The translations under genes were made by a program, and so were the position numbers. Under the pieces are notes generated by a model, which was given only the letters and a program-made list of their open reading frames with translations, searched no databases and was not told where the DNA came from. A DNA stretch of 64,000 nucleotides from Apostichopus japonicus (lineage: Eukaryota > Echinodermata > Holothuroidea > Aspidochirotida > Stichopodidae). This document shows positions 12,518 through 24,397 of this stretch, piece by piece. Numbering within the stretch: position 1 is the stretch's first letter; each line of letters begins with the position of its first letter. The DNA lies in NCBI RefSeq assembly GCF_037975245.1, contig NC_092567.1, forward strand, positions 12,002,376 to 12,066,375, written 5' to 3'.

Positions 12518-12901
12518 ATCGTACTTATCACAAGTGTGTACATGATCTATGAATAAACAAGTTCGGCAATTTTCATCGGGAAATGTAATTTTAAGGGAAT
12601 AATAAAGTGTATAGAAGTGTTAATAATCTCATTTTCTCACTTTACCATGGAATTTGTTTTGACTTGTGAACAAAATCGTTTATTTGAATACAACGCATTG
12701 AGTGGAATTTGCGTAATAATTTCGACCACTTTTCGCGGGCTCCAAAGTTCCGTCTGACCAAACGTACATGTTACATGTAATAGTATAGTGAGTGCACCGA
12801 AGTTCGCCACCTTTACGTACATAATATGCACTGTGTATGTTACCTACGTGCTACCTACGTACATCATTATATGTATATTGCGTGCAGTTCTTGTGTCACG
12901 T

Positions 12902-13087
12902 ACCGTCGATCATGTTCGAGTAGAAGTTGAAGCCCCGGTGCGGTGAGTTTTTCAGTTTTAATTTAGAAACATGTAGACCGAAAATTAAATTCAACTCCAG
13001 CGCAAGACCTGCTAATAAGTTATCGGGTCGACCCTTGGTGAATAGACGTGAATACCAAACGATTCCTTCATCGACATTAATGTCCAT
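12902..13087 (-). CDS. Hypothetical first exon
   Basis: I do not recognise this protein. On the minus strand an ATG at 13085-13087 opens a 62-codon frame (begins MDINVDEGIVWYSRL) that ends at a good splice donor (GACG|GTACGTG). Without splicing it stops two codons later. Composition is ordinary (amphipathic middle, basic patch near the end). It lies in a CpG-richer stretch beside AGGCCTA motifs, which would fit the 5' end of a gene. The opposite strand is also open across the same bases, so this may be chance. A possible next exon at 12.66-12.76 kb was not convincing. Confidence 0.25.
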
Positions 13088-13099
13088 TGAGCAAATAAT

Positions 13100-13420
13100 A
13101 TTCGGCTTCGGCTAGCCTAACGTATACTAGGCCTACTTTATAATTGTATGGGCATAGCCTAACGTTAGGCCCATTCTATAGTCAACAGAATTCTGTAGGG
13201 CTATAGGCCTAGCCTAGGCCATATTTGTAGGAAGACCGGACATTTAATTAATTAATCACGATAACATTATAATAGTCTCAAAGAGCACTAGAACCTTACT
13301 GTCTCTGCCACAGCTCAACCGGGTTTCAGCCACATACGATGGAGTAGGCCTAGGCTAGCCTATACTATAGCATGGGAATTGGGATGCCTGTATAGTGCGC
13401 ACCTAGGCCTAGGCCCCCCT
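13100..13420. other. AGGCCTA-rich stretch, possible promoter neighbourhood
   Basis: Repeated overlapping motifs such as cctaggcctaggc, tagcctaacgttaggc and tataggcctagcctaggcc. No gene is open across it. It borders the hypothetical minus-strand exon at 12902-13087, so a promoter or 5' UTR is possible but unproven. Confidence 0.35.
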
Positions 13421-14681
13421 AAGCTTTTTCAGCACAAATTTCTTCAAAATCCCTTAAAAAAATTCAGATGATGTCTGTACCGAACCTTTAGCATCTGATA
13501 CACAAACTCACAATCCTGATATGAATCTTTATGATCGAAATTGTAAAATATGGAGCTATTAAAAAGACAATTCTGTCCAACTTCCAAGTTAACGTTTGCT
13601 AAAAAGACCCGTTTACTGTTCTTAATGGAACAAGCGGTTGTGAACAGGCACACAGTACCTAGGCTATACCTACACTACAGTATTGATACGGTAATATCCT
13701 TTAAAAAAATAAGCGTTTTTACCGGAATTTTAGGGTTACGGGGGAGGGGGGCCTAAATAACAAACTTAGCTTACACCTGATTAAGCAGATGCAGTGTACT
13801 CGGCAAAAAAGACTAAGAATGAGGCAGAACTTGGAGTAAATTTACAACAATTCCATTCGAAAATTTCTTGGAAATGAAAATTTCGAATTATCATACAAAA
13901 TCTAGATTTATTTGGTCAAGATGATGAAAAACCAGCCTGTTTTGCATATATTATGTTTGAAAATAAGTAGCTAAGTTGTTATTCGTTCATAGCGCTTTTA
14001 GAACACGTTGCTATGGTAATATTGGAACGTATTGTTAGGTCCCCAGTATTCGGGCACCGGCAGTATTCGGATACCTTGTTATATAGTCCTAGCCTAAGCC
14101 TTATTCCAGATATAGGCTACTGAGGGTGCTTCAAACACGGGCAAACGTCAGTTTTTAGACAACATTCCAACTTTAGTCAACCTTAAAATATCCATAAAAT
14201 ATGTTTTTGACCAACCAACAGATTGAAACCATAGAATAATAAAAAGAATACATTATGATGAGCTCATGAAGAATGAATGCATCACTAACACGCAGAAAAT
14301 TGAGGAAAAATTAAATCAAAATGTTTCTGGCCACAATTTGGCATAATTTATACCACAATGCATTGCAATCGCGTCAATATACGTCATCTGGAATAAGGCT
14401 TATTGGTGTACGTGACCATGTGTTGACCACCTAGGCTAACAAACAATCAAGCTAAAAAATAAAGGAAGACGTAGGCCTACAGTAGGCTATCCAAAATGGA
14501 TAAAACATTCCAGGGATCACCACTGATGTGTTATTCTTCTTCCCCAATTTAGCAAGTTTGCTTCGTATTGGAATAGGGTATGTGGGAAGAGCGGCGTTAG
14601 TTGGAACATTTTTCACAAAAATCTCTATTTTCAGAAACAACATCAATTCAGCAAACACTGCCCTATCCTGTTAGGATAGGC
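13421..14681. other. No recognisable gene
   Basis: Short open frames only. A small inverted repeat (ccctatcctgttaggatagg) lies at 14661-14680. Confidence 0.45.
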
Positions 14682-14810
14682 AGTCCATAAACTGCTATAA
14701 TTGTTGATAGTTCAGGAGATAATCCAGTGAGAGGGTGTGTGCTGTGTGTCACAAATGAAGCCCATAAAACCACTACTCTTGTTGATATTTCAGGAGATAA
14801 TCCAGTGAGG
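14682..14810 (+). repeat. Two-copy direct repeat, about 77-bp period
   Basis: Copies at 14682-14731 and 14759-14810 share cataaa, ttgttgata and ttcaggagataatccagtga. Confidence 0.75.
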
Positions 14811-14824
14811 TGTCGGTGATAGGC

Positions 14825-14860
14825 GTTCCAACTAACCCCACCTATGGGGTTAGTTGGAAC
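14825..14860. repeat. Perfect 15-bp hairpin
   Basis: gttccaactaacccc and its exact inverse complement are separated by a 6-base loop (acctat). The arm sequence gttagttggaac also occurs alone at 14595-14606. Confidence 0.8.
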
Positions 14861-16390
14861 GGGTGGTGGGTTAGTTGAAAGATGGATTCTTGCTCAAAAG
14901 AAATAAATGAGAACTTATCACAACTATACACATTGATACCTTGGTATATGCCTATTATAATATATCAAATGATATTAAAGCCAGACTCACTATATGGAAG
15001 TAAATGAGAATATAACTTTGCTACCAAAATTCTGGAGACATTTTCCATCCCAGCCCATTGAAATTAGACAACATTGGTGAATGAGAATATTTTAACATCT
15101 GCTGGCCTTGCAGTCTAAGTTTTAAGTGTTTTTGGCATGTTTTTATGATTATAGGCAAATATGACCAAATTTGCGTGCATGTTCTAACTATTCCCGGCAG
15201 TAAATGTTACACCTAACCCCTTGGGCTAATCAGACCTTTGTATGCTCATTGCGCAGAACAGAGACCATCGACATAATTTTTTGCCCACCTCATTTTGCAG
15301 CTGCTTAATAAAGCTGTAAATAACCCCAACCTAGTATATTTTGGTTATTCCCTCCATGGAAATAAAACAACATTTTTAATTTCATAAAAAAATACTCAGA
15401 GTGCCGAAAAACAAACATTCCTCACTATTTATTCTACTAATTATTATTATCATTATTTATTATGATTGTTATTAATTATTATTATTCCACCAATTTATTC
15501 CACTAATTATTCCACCAATAATGATCGATCAGGTCTGGAAATAACCTGTCCATAATGGGAATTGATAACTGCACAGTAATTGGAAACAAAGACATGAAAT
15601 AAAGGCTGATTATAGTTTTAATTATACTTAGGCTATAGTGAATCACATTTCTACCTACATTGATTTGGGGGCGCCCAGGTCAATGGAGCGGTTCGCAATA
15701 ATGGAATGGTCCTCTACATTTGAACTAACTTCACGGTATATAAACAAACACACGCTCATAGCATTCTCTCCAACCAGTGCCGTGGGCAAGTATATTCATG
15801 TAAAATTTTGTCACTAAGATACGAACTCCCTAGCATTTGATATAGTATTAAAATTAGGCTTCATTAGAAGTATTTCAAAGGCGTTTAAGCGTACATTTGC
15901 CGGCTATATCACCATTGTGTTACTGTATTCTGAGCTCAGAATTAGTTTAGCCCCAAGTTTTATCTATTTCTTCGCTAGCCAATTTTATACCACTCACGCG
16001 CGTGCCACCATAGACGAGCTTTCCCGTGCATGGTATCAGTTTAGCGAATCTTTATCATAGCAGTTAGTATATATGCGTACTTCATATACAAATATTATAG
16101 TAGGTTTTTGATATAGGCGTATTTTGCCGTTGCGTCGCCATTTAAGGAAGTGAAGTATAAATAGGACTTTCACTGTGCATCCCAGCTCTGCAAATGACCT
16201 GCTGAGGGAGCTTCAAGTTGGACTTCTGACACAACCCTGCGACCCCTTAGCAGAGTAGAAAACTGATCTCTAATTAATCAGTCAGGTGGATATTCCTTTT
16301 CAGTGTGGCTTGGAGGGAGTCCAATGGGCTGCCTTTTCAACAAATCATGTCTAATTTTGGTATATATTTCACTTTTATCTTCATATACAG
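14861..16390. other. No recognisable gene
   Basis: AT-rich, including a TTATTA-rich patch near 15430-15520. No coding stretch was recognised until the pseudogene exon at 16391. Confidence 0.45.
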
Positions 16391-16564
16391 CTTTGCAATG
16401 AGTTGGAAATGCTGACAGGGAGGAAGGTTGTTGTTGAAATGAAGACTGCTTTAGAAAAATATGCACCAAAGATAATCCAGAACAGTTCCAAGAAGACCAA
16501 AGCAAAAGAGCTGATGCGTGCCTACCGGTAGGAGGAGGAAGTCCTTCTTGAAGAGGACAAGAAG
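16391..16564 (+). pseudogene. Decayed exon, SAMD3-like C-terminal region (part 1)
   Basis: After a good acceptor (catatacag) the frame reads LCNELEMLTGRKVVVEMKTA and on through KYAPKIIQNSSKKTKAKELM, followed by an in-frame TAG at 16529-16531 and then EEEVLLEEDKK. A clean donor is missing (AAGAAG|TGTATG). This resembles the part of SAMD3-like uncharacterised proteins in which a conserved hydrophobic and basic segment precedes the 'ALPxYL' block. Further pieces in the same order lie at 18376 and 19654. The stop and poor donor mark it as broken. The family match is from memory of its features, not from a search. Confidence 0.5.
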
Positions 16565-18021
16565 TGTATGTTATCACATAATTTTACCTTACAATTACTA
16601 GTAAGTCGATCAGAGTGGAAAATGATGGGCGGGAGTTACAGGAGGGTAAGCGAGAACCCATAAAGATATTTAGGTAGAAACTGGTCCAAAAAACCGTACT
16701 GCCTGAAAGTAACTAGACAATTGCAATCAAACTCCCATGTACTCTGTTCTATTGTAGACAGAGAACGGGGAAATTAGGTGAACAAGTGAGCATAAGGTGT
16801 GAGCAGAGCAACTTTACTGGGGTGTAGGAGCAGCTGAACAATTTTGATCGAAAGGGGAATATTGTTAGGAAATTAGGATTGCAGGGAGAGTGTACTCACA
16901 GTGCAATCATTGCCCTCTTTGCATTCAAATTTGTCTAGTTACTTTTTGGCGGTACTGGTGGTCTGTTATTGCATAAGGGATGAAAAGGTGTCTGTACTTG
17001 TTGGTTCTGAGACACTGGATATCTGCTATTCAACAAGTAATTAGAAAGAGGCTAAGCTGCAGTCGACCAGCATTTGACACTGACAGTATGCCTACGTATA
17101 TCATACTGTCGTACTGTACACTGACTGTACAGTACATACTACATAGGCATAGTACTCCATATGTACAGTGTGTGTGCAAATCACGAACGACAACCCTGTC
17201 GTTGTTGAGGAAAAAGTTTAGAGGAACTGCTGCCTGCTCTCTGTATGTTGAACTGATCGATTTTGCATGCTATGAGTTGACCCCAATTAACCCGTCAATT
17301 ACAATGTCAATTACAATGTTACTCCAACGTGGGGATATTTGTGCTAACTGCTCATGTAATTCCATAAATCACTGTTCAAAGGCTATTTGTCGGGCCGACA
17401 AATAAACTTCCAGTCCGAGTTATGATAAATTATCTCAGGCATATGGGACAGAGAGTGGTGATGATTGGGTTGTTTAGAATCCTTGGCTCATGAGGATTCG
17501 AAATGGGGTGGGTGAAATTCACATACAAGCAACTTCGTTTTTTGCCGGTCCAGAGCAAAGTCAGCAAGGATCTTTAACATGGAAATCCCAGTTACTAGCC
17601 AGAAATAAAAAGTGTAGCCGATAAAACCACAAGTATAATGTTGTTTCTCTTCATCGTGGGTTTCACAGCAGTTGGAACTACCGACAACAGAATATGGTTA
17701 TTGGGGACAGGGTTCATAGAGAATCTTGACTTCATGCCCCCTATCTCATGATTTCAGTGACGAATGATACTGATTCATTTCCCCGTTGGAATAGCACAGG
17801 GGGGGGGGTATAGATTTGGTGTTCATTCGGTGACGTCAAAGCCTCATAATTATGAATTTGTTGGCTCTATTTTGGGAATGACATCTCTGGGATATTCACA
17901 GTTTGAAATCAATTTTCTCAACAACGTTACCTCCCATTTGCTTAAAAATGGTACCGTTGGAAAGGGAAAAAGCTACTCTGTTTGCACACATAATGGAATG
18001 GCCATGTTATGCGGTCTTTAA
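16565..18021. other. No recognisable gene; intron-like
   Basis: Lies between the pseudogene pieces. A 141-codon frame at 16980-17405 has no recognisable domain, contains palindromic tgtacagtaca runs, and is regarded as chance. Confidence 0.4.
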
Positions 18022-18235
18022 CGTTGAGCCTCGGTGGACTCCGACAGTGACGGCAGATGCATCTATGGTTCTCGCGGTACATTCTCCTGGGTCAGGTTGC
18101 CCTCGTACAGATCCTTTATCAGCCGGATGTACTTCTTTCTCTTTTGGGCATTTCAATACTTCGCTTTGGGGCACTCTCCAGATCTATGAAGATACGCTGC
18201 AGCTGTCTTTGACCTTCTCTGTATTTCTCCATCAG
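18022..18235 (-). pseudogene. Non-LTR retrotransposon reverse-transcriptase relic
   Basis: On the minus strand the frame LMEKYREGQRQLQRIFIDLE matches the start of the palm of RTE/Jockey/CR1-type reverse transcriptases, where 'FxDLExAxD' holds the first catalytic Asp. A shift of frame gives KKYIRLIKDLYEGNLT, and another gives AVTVGVHRGST, the 'V..G..QGS..SP' region. At least two frameshifts are needed and the first catalytic region is altered (ESAPKR). The piece is about 70 codons, with no endonuclease, YADD box or 3' tail nearby. It sits inside what would be an intron of the surrounding pseudogene. Confidence 0.65.
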
Positions 18236-18375
18236 TTACCGCAATGCAAAGACACATACATACATTGTACCATGGTGGTAGTAACCTCTCACAACATTGC
18301 TCATTGTCTGATTATGACTGCTGCCTTGTAACACTTGAAAATGTAGTGATACAGAACTTTATTCTCCAATCTTAG

Positions 18376-18471
18376 GTTTTATTGGCAGACCTGGAGTATT
18401 CTGTCGCTCTGATGGCTCTACCGTACATCTTCGACGAGAAGCCTGGGTTCTTGCATGTTTCGGACAAGAAG
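18376..18471 (+). pseudogene. Exon of SAMD3-like gene relic (part 2)
   Basis: A 96-base exon in phase 0/0 with a good acceptor (ccaatcttag) and a textbook donor (AAG|GTAAGTTCC). It encodes 32 residues beginning VLLADLEYSVALMALPYIF and ending in HVSDKK. The 'ALMALPYIFDEKPGFL' block matches the 'ALPxYLxxDxxxF' element of SAMD3-like proteins. This exon alone is intact; it is called a pseudogene because the flanking exons at 16391 and 19654 carry stops. Confidence 0.55.
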
Positions 18472-19653
18472 GTAAGTTCCTCTTGTATATGGTCATTTTC
18501 ACAGTAAAGGGTGTAAATTGACGCACCCTGACACCAAAGTTTCAACATGATTTGTCATGAACATTTCCACCAGAATCATGTACATAAATATCTTAATTAT
18601 CGGGGAAAACTACTTATGAAGCTTAAACTACATCATAAAGTATGAAAATAGTTGTGAATGTCCTGACAAGCTATCATGTGGCAAAGTGTCCTTGAATTGT
18701 GTCGCTTCATGAGGCCACTACTGACAAAAGGTCTTAAAATGCAAAGTTACACCATTTACTGTGAAAATGACCATTTGTCCAGGAGCAGATAGGTTGTTGC
18801 TGCTGTTTAACATTTAAGGTGTGCCTGTATTCAATTGATTATGTCATTTTGGAACTCTCAGTTCTTCAGGAGTGATCAAAGATTGTCTATTGTAAGTATA
18901 AGGCTCGTATTTTCAGGATGCCAAGGAGGGCTGCATCTGGCATTGTGAGGCTTGACGCCAGCCAACTAAAGGACCTGACAATGATCAATGATTATACAGT
19001 ATAGCTTGAGTACCCGCTCTGGGAGCTGGTAGCGAATGTATTCCTGGAACACCCATGGTCAGACTCCCTGTGTTCTAGAGATAGCAGAAGAGTGCAATCA
19101 CTGAGCACCCAACAGCCCGGCAGTCAGGGAGTATCCTGTGATCGGGTATGCGAAGTGAAACCCCCCCCTTCAGAGGTCTGGACCCCGATCTATGGTCTGA
19201 CTTCTCACACGGAGGCCGCCGTTACTAACAATGTGCTCTACCCTTGTAATACATACAGTGTAGACACTGGAATTTGAACAGAAAAGGGGAAAAACACAGT
19301 ATATGGGGAAATGTAATCACTACCATTAGAAAATACACATTGACACGGATTGACAGTGTCAATATTCACTTTAACCGTGCAGTTGCGTTCAAAATCCCAA
19401 ACAGTCCTGCCTTTAGATGTGAATCAGCCGCTTGGTTTTCACTTGTATATTGTTTTTTTTACTAACTCTGCCGAGTGCCGATACCTGCAAAATGTTCACA
19501 ATATGTTTGGCACAAAATTGCCTGCAGCTATTGAAAAAAAATAGTACCACCATAACTCTGACACATAAGACAGTCCCAGAGTTAACAATGGAATTTTTGT
19601 GGTCAACCATATGTCAATGTACTCTAATTGTTATCTATCATTTCCTTTTTCAG

Positions 19654-19938
19654 GAGATAGTGTCACCATCACCAGTTTAAGTGCTACAGTGTAGTACCAT
19701 CAAACCTGATGCCATCTCTGTATGGGCCGAAGGATGACAAGTCTGTCAAGGGATTTCCAGCATCTGGTATGGAGTAATACTCTTGATGGCCGTGTACTAT
19801 GCGCATGGGATCGAGTACCCCCCAGAGGCAGCCAACACTCTGGGATTCCTACAACGTTACATGATGAGTATCAAGAAAGAAGATGAGGGGCCAAAAATAC
19901 CAACTCCAATACTGCGACTGCTTTCTGCATTGATATGA
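19654..19938 (+). pseudogene. Last exon of SAMD3-like gene relic (part 3)
   Basis: Follows an acceptor (cctttttcag) in phase 0, as the previous exon requires. One continuous frame runs to a TGA at 19936-19938 but contains two internal stops, after EIVSPSPV and after IKPDAISVWAEG. The end, GVILLMAVYYAHGIEYPPEA then ANTLGFLQRY, corresponds to the family's conserved C-terminus, in which a hydrophobic 'xYYxxxIEYP' segment precedes 'TLxFxQ'. Reading frame, phase and order agree with the pieces at 16.4 and 18.4 kb, so together they are one dead gene's C-terminal half. Confidence 0.6.
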
Positions 19939-19957
19939 ATCAAATTTCCACAGCACA

Positions 19958-20208
19958 ATGCATATTCCATATGACTGTGACTTTTGCAGGGGTACTCGTC
20001 AAAGGCATTTTTTCTCACTGCAGAAGCTTTGTCGACACCTCGAAATAGCTCATGCACATCAACCCAATATCGCAAAATGGGATCTTACAGAAAACATATC
20101 CGTCGTTGCCACAATGCTCGGCATTCACAAGAACCTGAAGCTGAGGAACATAATGATTGCTTTGTGGTTGAGTTGCTTCATGAAGAAGAAATCCCATTTA
20201 TTTGTTGA
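19958..20208 (+). pseudogene. C2H2 zinc-finger N-terminal relic, frameshifted
   Basis: Only 20 bases after the previous relic stops. One frame gives IPYDCDFC followed by LCRHLEIAHAHQPNI, a zinc-finger-like pattern. A second frame then gives YRKHIRRCHNARHSQEPEAE and an acidic stretch, which is the end of a second finger. The two frames overlap, so one frameshift separates them. Proteins with this fingers-then-acidic N-terminus commonly end in the SAMD3-like region seen upstream. Finding the N-terminal part downstream of the C-terminal part suggests a second tandem copy or a rearrangement. Confidence 0.5.
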
Positions 20209-21084
20209 AGTCAAGTATATCTTATATTCTTGTAATATGTGGCTTATATGCAGCTGCATAATGATGGCAGAAACATTTGTAGAACATTACATTGCCTATA
20301 AAGTCAGAAGAACCACTGAGTGGTTAACCTTTTCACCAGGTGAAGAGAATTATTATCATGCTCTGGATACCATATAGGAGTGCTGGAAATATGTACATTC
20401 CATTGAGGTATAAGGTAACTGCTACAAGATAAGCCAGAACAACATACATCAAAGCTTTCAGTGTTGGTTCACAAAAATTGTAGGTGGGATTATAATATCA
20501 CACTGAATCGCAGTATACTAGTCGAATTAGCAGGGATGAGTAAATGACCACTACACAGCTTATAGTAAATGTAGGAGAAGTCTTTGAGAACACATTGTTT
20601 CACCTGATTAATTTCACTTACAGGCACTTGCATGTTTGAATATCTTGTGGTGTAGTGCAGTTGTTATTGAGTTATTCTTTAGTTTGTATTTCATGATTGT
20701 GCATGTACAAAGCATACAGCATTTGGCCTAATCCCAACATTGCATTCCTCAGAGAACTGTTAAGTGATTGAATAATTCCACATTGTATATCAGCTCATTC
20801 TACAATTTTTGGATGTAAATCACAAAGCTGTTGTGATATGACGAAAGGTAATGTCTTTTTATTGTATTTCAGCATTTTGAATCTAATTGATATTTCATGC
20901 AATAGATAATTGACAAGATTTGTTTGTTTCGTGGTTTGCTGAATTTTAAAGTGAATAAAGTTATTTGCAAGTTGACAGAACATCATCAGACTTCTGACAT
21001 TATTTTTAAGCAAAAATTGTACACATCTCACAATAGCTGCAACTTAATACTATTTTCTGGTCTTCATGGCTTCTGTGAACAGTA
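20209..21084. other. No recognisable gene
   Basis: AT-rich, no exon recognised; the expected continuation of the zinc-finger relic is not seen here. Confidence 0.45.
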
Positions 21085-21580
21085 AAAAGTAAGAACCTTC
21101 CAAAGAACTTTTGAGAACCATTTCAAAGGGGTTCCCCTGGGAACCATATTTGAAAAGGTTCTCGGTAGAACCTTAAGGGTTCTGCACACAGCTACAAATT
21201 GAAAGAACCTTTTATGGTTCTGGTGAGAACCATTTCAAAGGGGTTCTCAAAAGAACCTTAGTCATAAAAGTTCTTGATAGAACCTTAGGGGTTCTGCATA
21301 CGGGACAAAATGAAAGAACCTTTTATGGTTCTTTCGAGAACCATTCAAAGGGGTTCTCAAAAGAACCTTAGTCATAAAAGTTCTTGATAGAACCTTAGGG
21401 GTTCTGCATACGGGACAAAATGAAAGAACCTTTTATGGTTCTTTCGAGAACCATTTCGTAGGGTTCTTATTAGAACCATCATGAAAAGGGTTCTCGTTAA
21501 GAACCATTGAAGGTTCTGCATACGGGACAAGTCCAAGAACCAGTTTTGGTTCTATGTGGAACCATATTTTCTTAGAGTGT
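21085..21580. mobile_element. GGTTCT-rich MITE with internal 110-bp tandem repeats
   Basis: The right end, ttttcttagagtgt, is the inverse complement of the start of the element at 12328. Inside, a 110-111-base unit recurs from 21201, 21312 and 21422, each with gaaccttttatggttc, gagaaccat and ttctgcatacgggac. Nearly every unit contains short inverted repeats built from agaacc/ggttct. No coding capacity. Confidence 0.8.
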
Positions 21581-22222
21581 AGAAGGTAACATGAGCTTCC
21601 GCAGCGTTGCTGCTCTTGTTTTAACAATACAGCAATCCGTACACTCCTACATACATATGTGTGTAGTAATGCATACAACCAATGTATGGTTCATAATTCT
21701 TTACAGTGGTGTGTAATTCGCTATTTCGGCTACTCTATACACATCACGTTTTATGCTAGACACACTCGAATCACAAACCTCCATTTCCTCGTAGAATAAA
21801 TAGAATGCTGACACAATCCTAAGGAATGTAAATACCGAAACTGAAGCATCCATTCCTTATTACCGTTGTATACATTTATCATATTTTCCATCCTTGTCTT
21901 CCATTATATATCTCTGATCTTCCAAATAAACAACATTGGCGAAGCGTCTTGTAAATGTGATACCGTATCTATAGTATCTGTCATTTCAAAACGCACAACA
22001 TAATACCGCGGATGCTATAACACCAAGTTTGTTCACATTTCTTCGAACTTCAATCACCGCCACCGCCAAACCCCACACCATTCTATATACCTTTAAATTT
22101 AACTCTCGCCATTTCCATGTGTCTCCTCTGCAAAAAGGAAAACAAATTGATTGTATACTTCAATTGATAGAACCACATCTGACATTTTTACTCATGTCCA
22201 ACAACCCCCTATTATTATTTAG
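21581..22222. other. No recognisable gene
   Basis: A weak frame at 22029-22295 runs into the satellite below and has no domain. Confidence 0.45.
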
Positions 22223-23510
22223 TGGTCCAATGCGTGCTGGTTTTGATTATGGCCTTAAGGGGTTTACCTGGCAGTTACATTCATTTACGAAGTGATGATT
22301 TAGTGGTCAGTTTAATTGGTCAAGTACTCTTTGGACCGGGCAAGACGAACTATGGTACTCTTCTACATTGTCATGAGAGTTCATATGACCCATTGGCTAG
22401 GTGGTCCAATGCGTGCTGGTCTTGATTAGGGCTTATTTCTTTTTTTCAGGTCACGTTACATTCATTTAAGTTGTGATGATTTAGTGGTCAGTTTAATTGG
22501 TCAAACACACTTTGCACCAAGCAACACGCATTATGGTACTCTTCTACATTGTCATTAGAGTTCGTATGACTCAATGGTTTGGTGGTCCAATGCGTGCTGG
22601 GTTTGATTTTGGCCTTGAGAGGTTTATCAGGCAGTTACATGCATTTACGAAGTGATGATTTAGTGGTCATTTTAATTGGTCAATTACTCTTTGGCTCGGC
22701 AAGACGCATTATGGTACTCTTTTAAATTGTCATTAGAATGCATGTGATCCATTAGATAGATGGTCCAATGCGTGCTGGTCTTGATTAGGGCTTATTTCTT
22801 TTTTTTTCAGGTCACGTTACATTCATTTAAATTGTGATGATTTAGTGGTCAGTTTAATTGGTCAAGCACTCTTTGGACCGGGCAACACGCATTATGGTAC
22901 CCTTTTACAATGTCTGTAAAGTTCATATGACCCATTGGTTTGGTGGTCCAATGCGTGCTGGTTTTGATTTTGGCCTTAAGAGGTTTAGCAGGCAGTTACA
23001 TTCATTTACGAAGTGATGATTTAGTGGTCATTTTAATTGGTCAAGCACTCTTTGGCTCGGCAAGACGAATGTTTGGTACTCTTTTAAATTGTCATTAGAA
23101 TTCATGTGACCCATTAGATAGGTGGTCCAAGGCGTGCTGGTCTTGATTATGGCTATTTTTTTTTTTCAGGTCACGTTACATTCATTTAAGTTGTGATGAT
23201 TTAGTGGTCAGTTTAATTGGTCAAGCACTCTTTGGACCGGGCAAGACGCATTATGGTAATCTGCTATTTTGTCATTTGAGTTCATATGACTCATTGGTTT
23301 GGTGGTCTAAGACGTGATGGTTTCGAGTAGGGCCTTTAGATGTTTTTCAGGTCCCGTTACATTCATTTACAAAGTGTAGATGTAGTGGTCATTTTAATTG
23401 GTCAAGCACTCTTTGGACCGGGCAAGACGCATAATGGTACTCTTCTACATTGTCATTAGAGTTCGTATGACTCATTAGTTTGGTGGTCCAATGCGTGCTG
23501 GTTGTGATTG
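22223..23510 (+). repeat. 180-bp satellite with alternating A/B monomers (360-bp higher-order unit)
   Basis: The marker tggtccaatgcgtgctgg begins monomers at 22223, 22402, 22583, 22761, 22944, 23123, 23303 (diverged) and 23484 (partial), giving a period of 178-183. Monomers 1, 3 and 5 (type A) read 'ggccttaag' then 'ggcagttacat'. Monomers 2, 4 and 6 (type B) read 'gggcttatttc' then 'tttcaggtcacgttac'. Monomer 7 is B-like. The alternation means the dimer, not the monomer, was the recent unit of duplication. Confidence 0.93.
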
Positions 23511-24397
23511 GGAGAGGGAGGGGAGGGGGTGTTAGTTAACATTTAAATAACACACACTGTTTTTGGAGACATGTGAGAGCAAAACACAGTTTGATGATGA
23601 AATGTACTGAGATACCAAACAAATATGTAGCGTGGTTTAGATTTCAATTCTAATTACCAGTACTTTACATACGGAGTAGTGCAACATCCTTACTTAGTTC
23701 AATAGTGTAAGCAGCTTATTTGAGTGACGTATTTGAGTGACATCAGCTCTACAGAAACCAATGGTCTGACCCACTGTTTCTAAAGATCAACCAAAATAAT
23801 ACAACTACTGTAATAATATGAAGCTATATACAACAAATACAGTTTGCAGTGAAATCATTTCTTGCAGTCTTCATCAGTTTAATATTGTGCAGTTAAAATA
23901 GACCATTCATATACTTATCAGTCAAAATACTGTTCCATTGAATCTTTACTTTCCCATTATTGTTGGCATTATCTTGGATATCTCTTGTCACCATGAAAGT
24001 TCCTAAAAGTTCATGAAAAACCTAAATCATTTAGTGTTCTAATGAACATTCAATTCCATTTTAAAGGATAGATAAAAGATAGATAAGAAGTTTCTTCCAC
24101 TTCTGGAAAGATACAATGCTTTTTTTATTTATTTTACAGATAATATTGCAGTGTAAAAATTTGTTACTAAATAATTAATAATAAAAGACAATTCTAAATC
24201 CAGATAGTAGTGTTATTGCAACAATAAATCGTTTTATTCAGTATAAAGTATGAGATTTGTGAAATGTAGCTTCCCGCTTTAAAACAAACTTCATAGGTAG
24301 TATGCAGTATTTTTCCAGCAAACAAATTTACATACTGTACTGTATCAAGCTTGTCAACAATTATATTGTAGTTATTTGATTAAAGAATGTAGATTAC
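23511..24397. other. No recognisable gene
   Basis: Low-complexity AT-rich DNA between the satellite and the transposon. Confidence 0.5.

Noticed and set aside
16278-16577. 99-codon minus-strand frame
   Set aside because: Antisense shadow of the SAMD3-like exon relic on the plus strand.
16980-17405. 141-codon plus-strand frame
   Set aside because: No domain, Cys-rich by chance, palindromic tgtac runs inside, no splice context.
17903-18331. 142-codon plus-strand frame
   Set aside because: It is the antisense shadow of the reverse-transcriptase relic.
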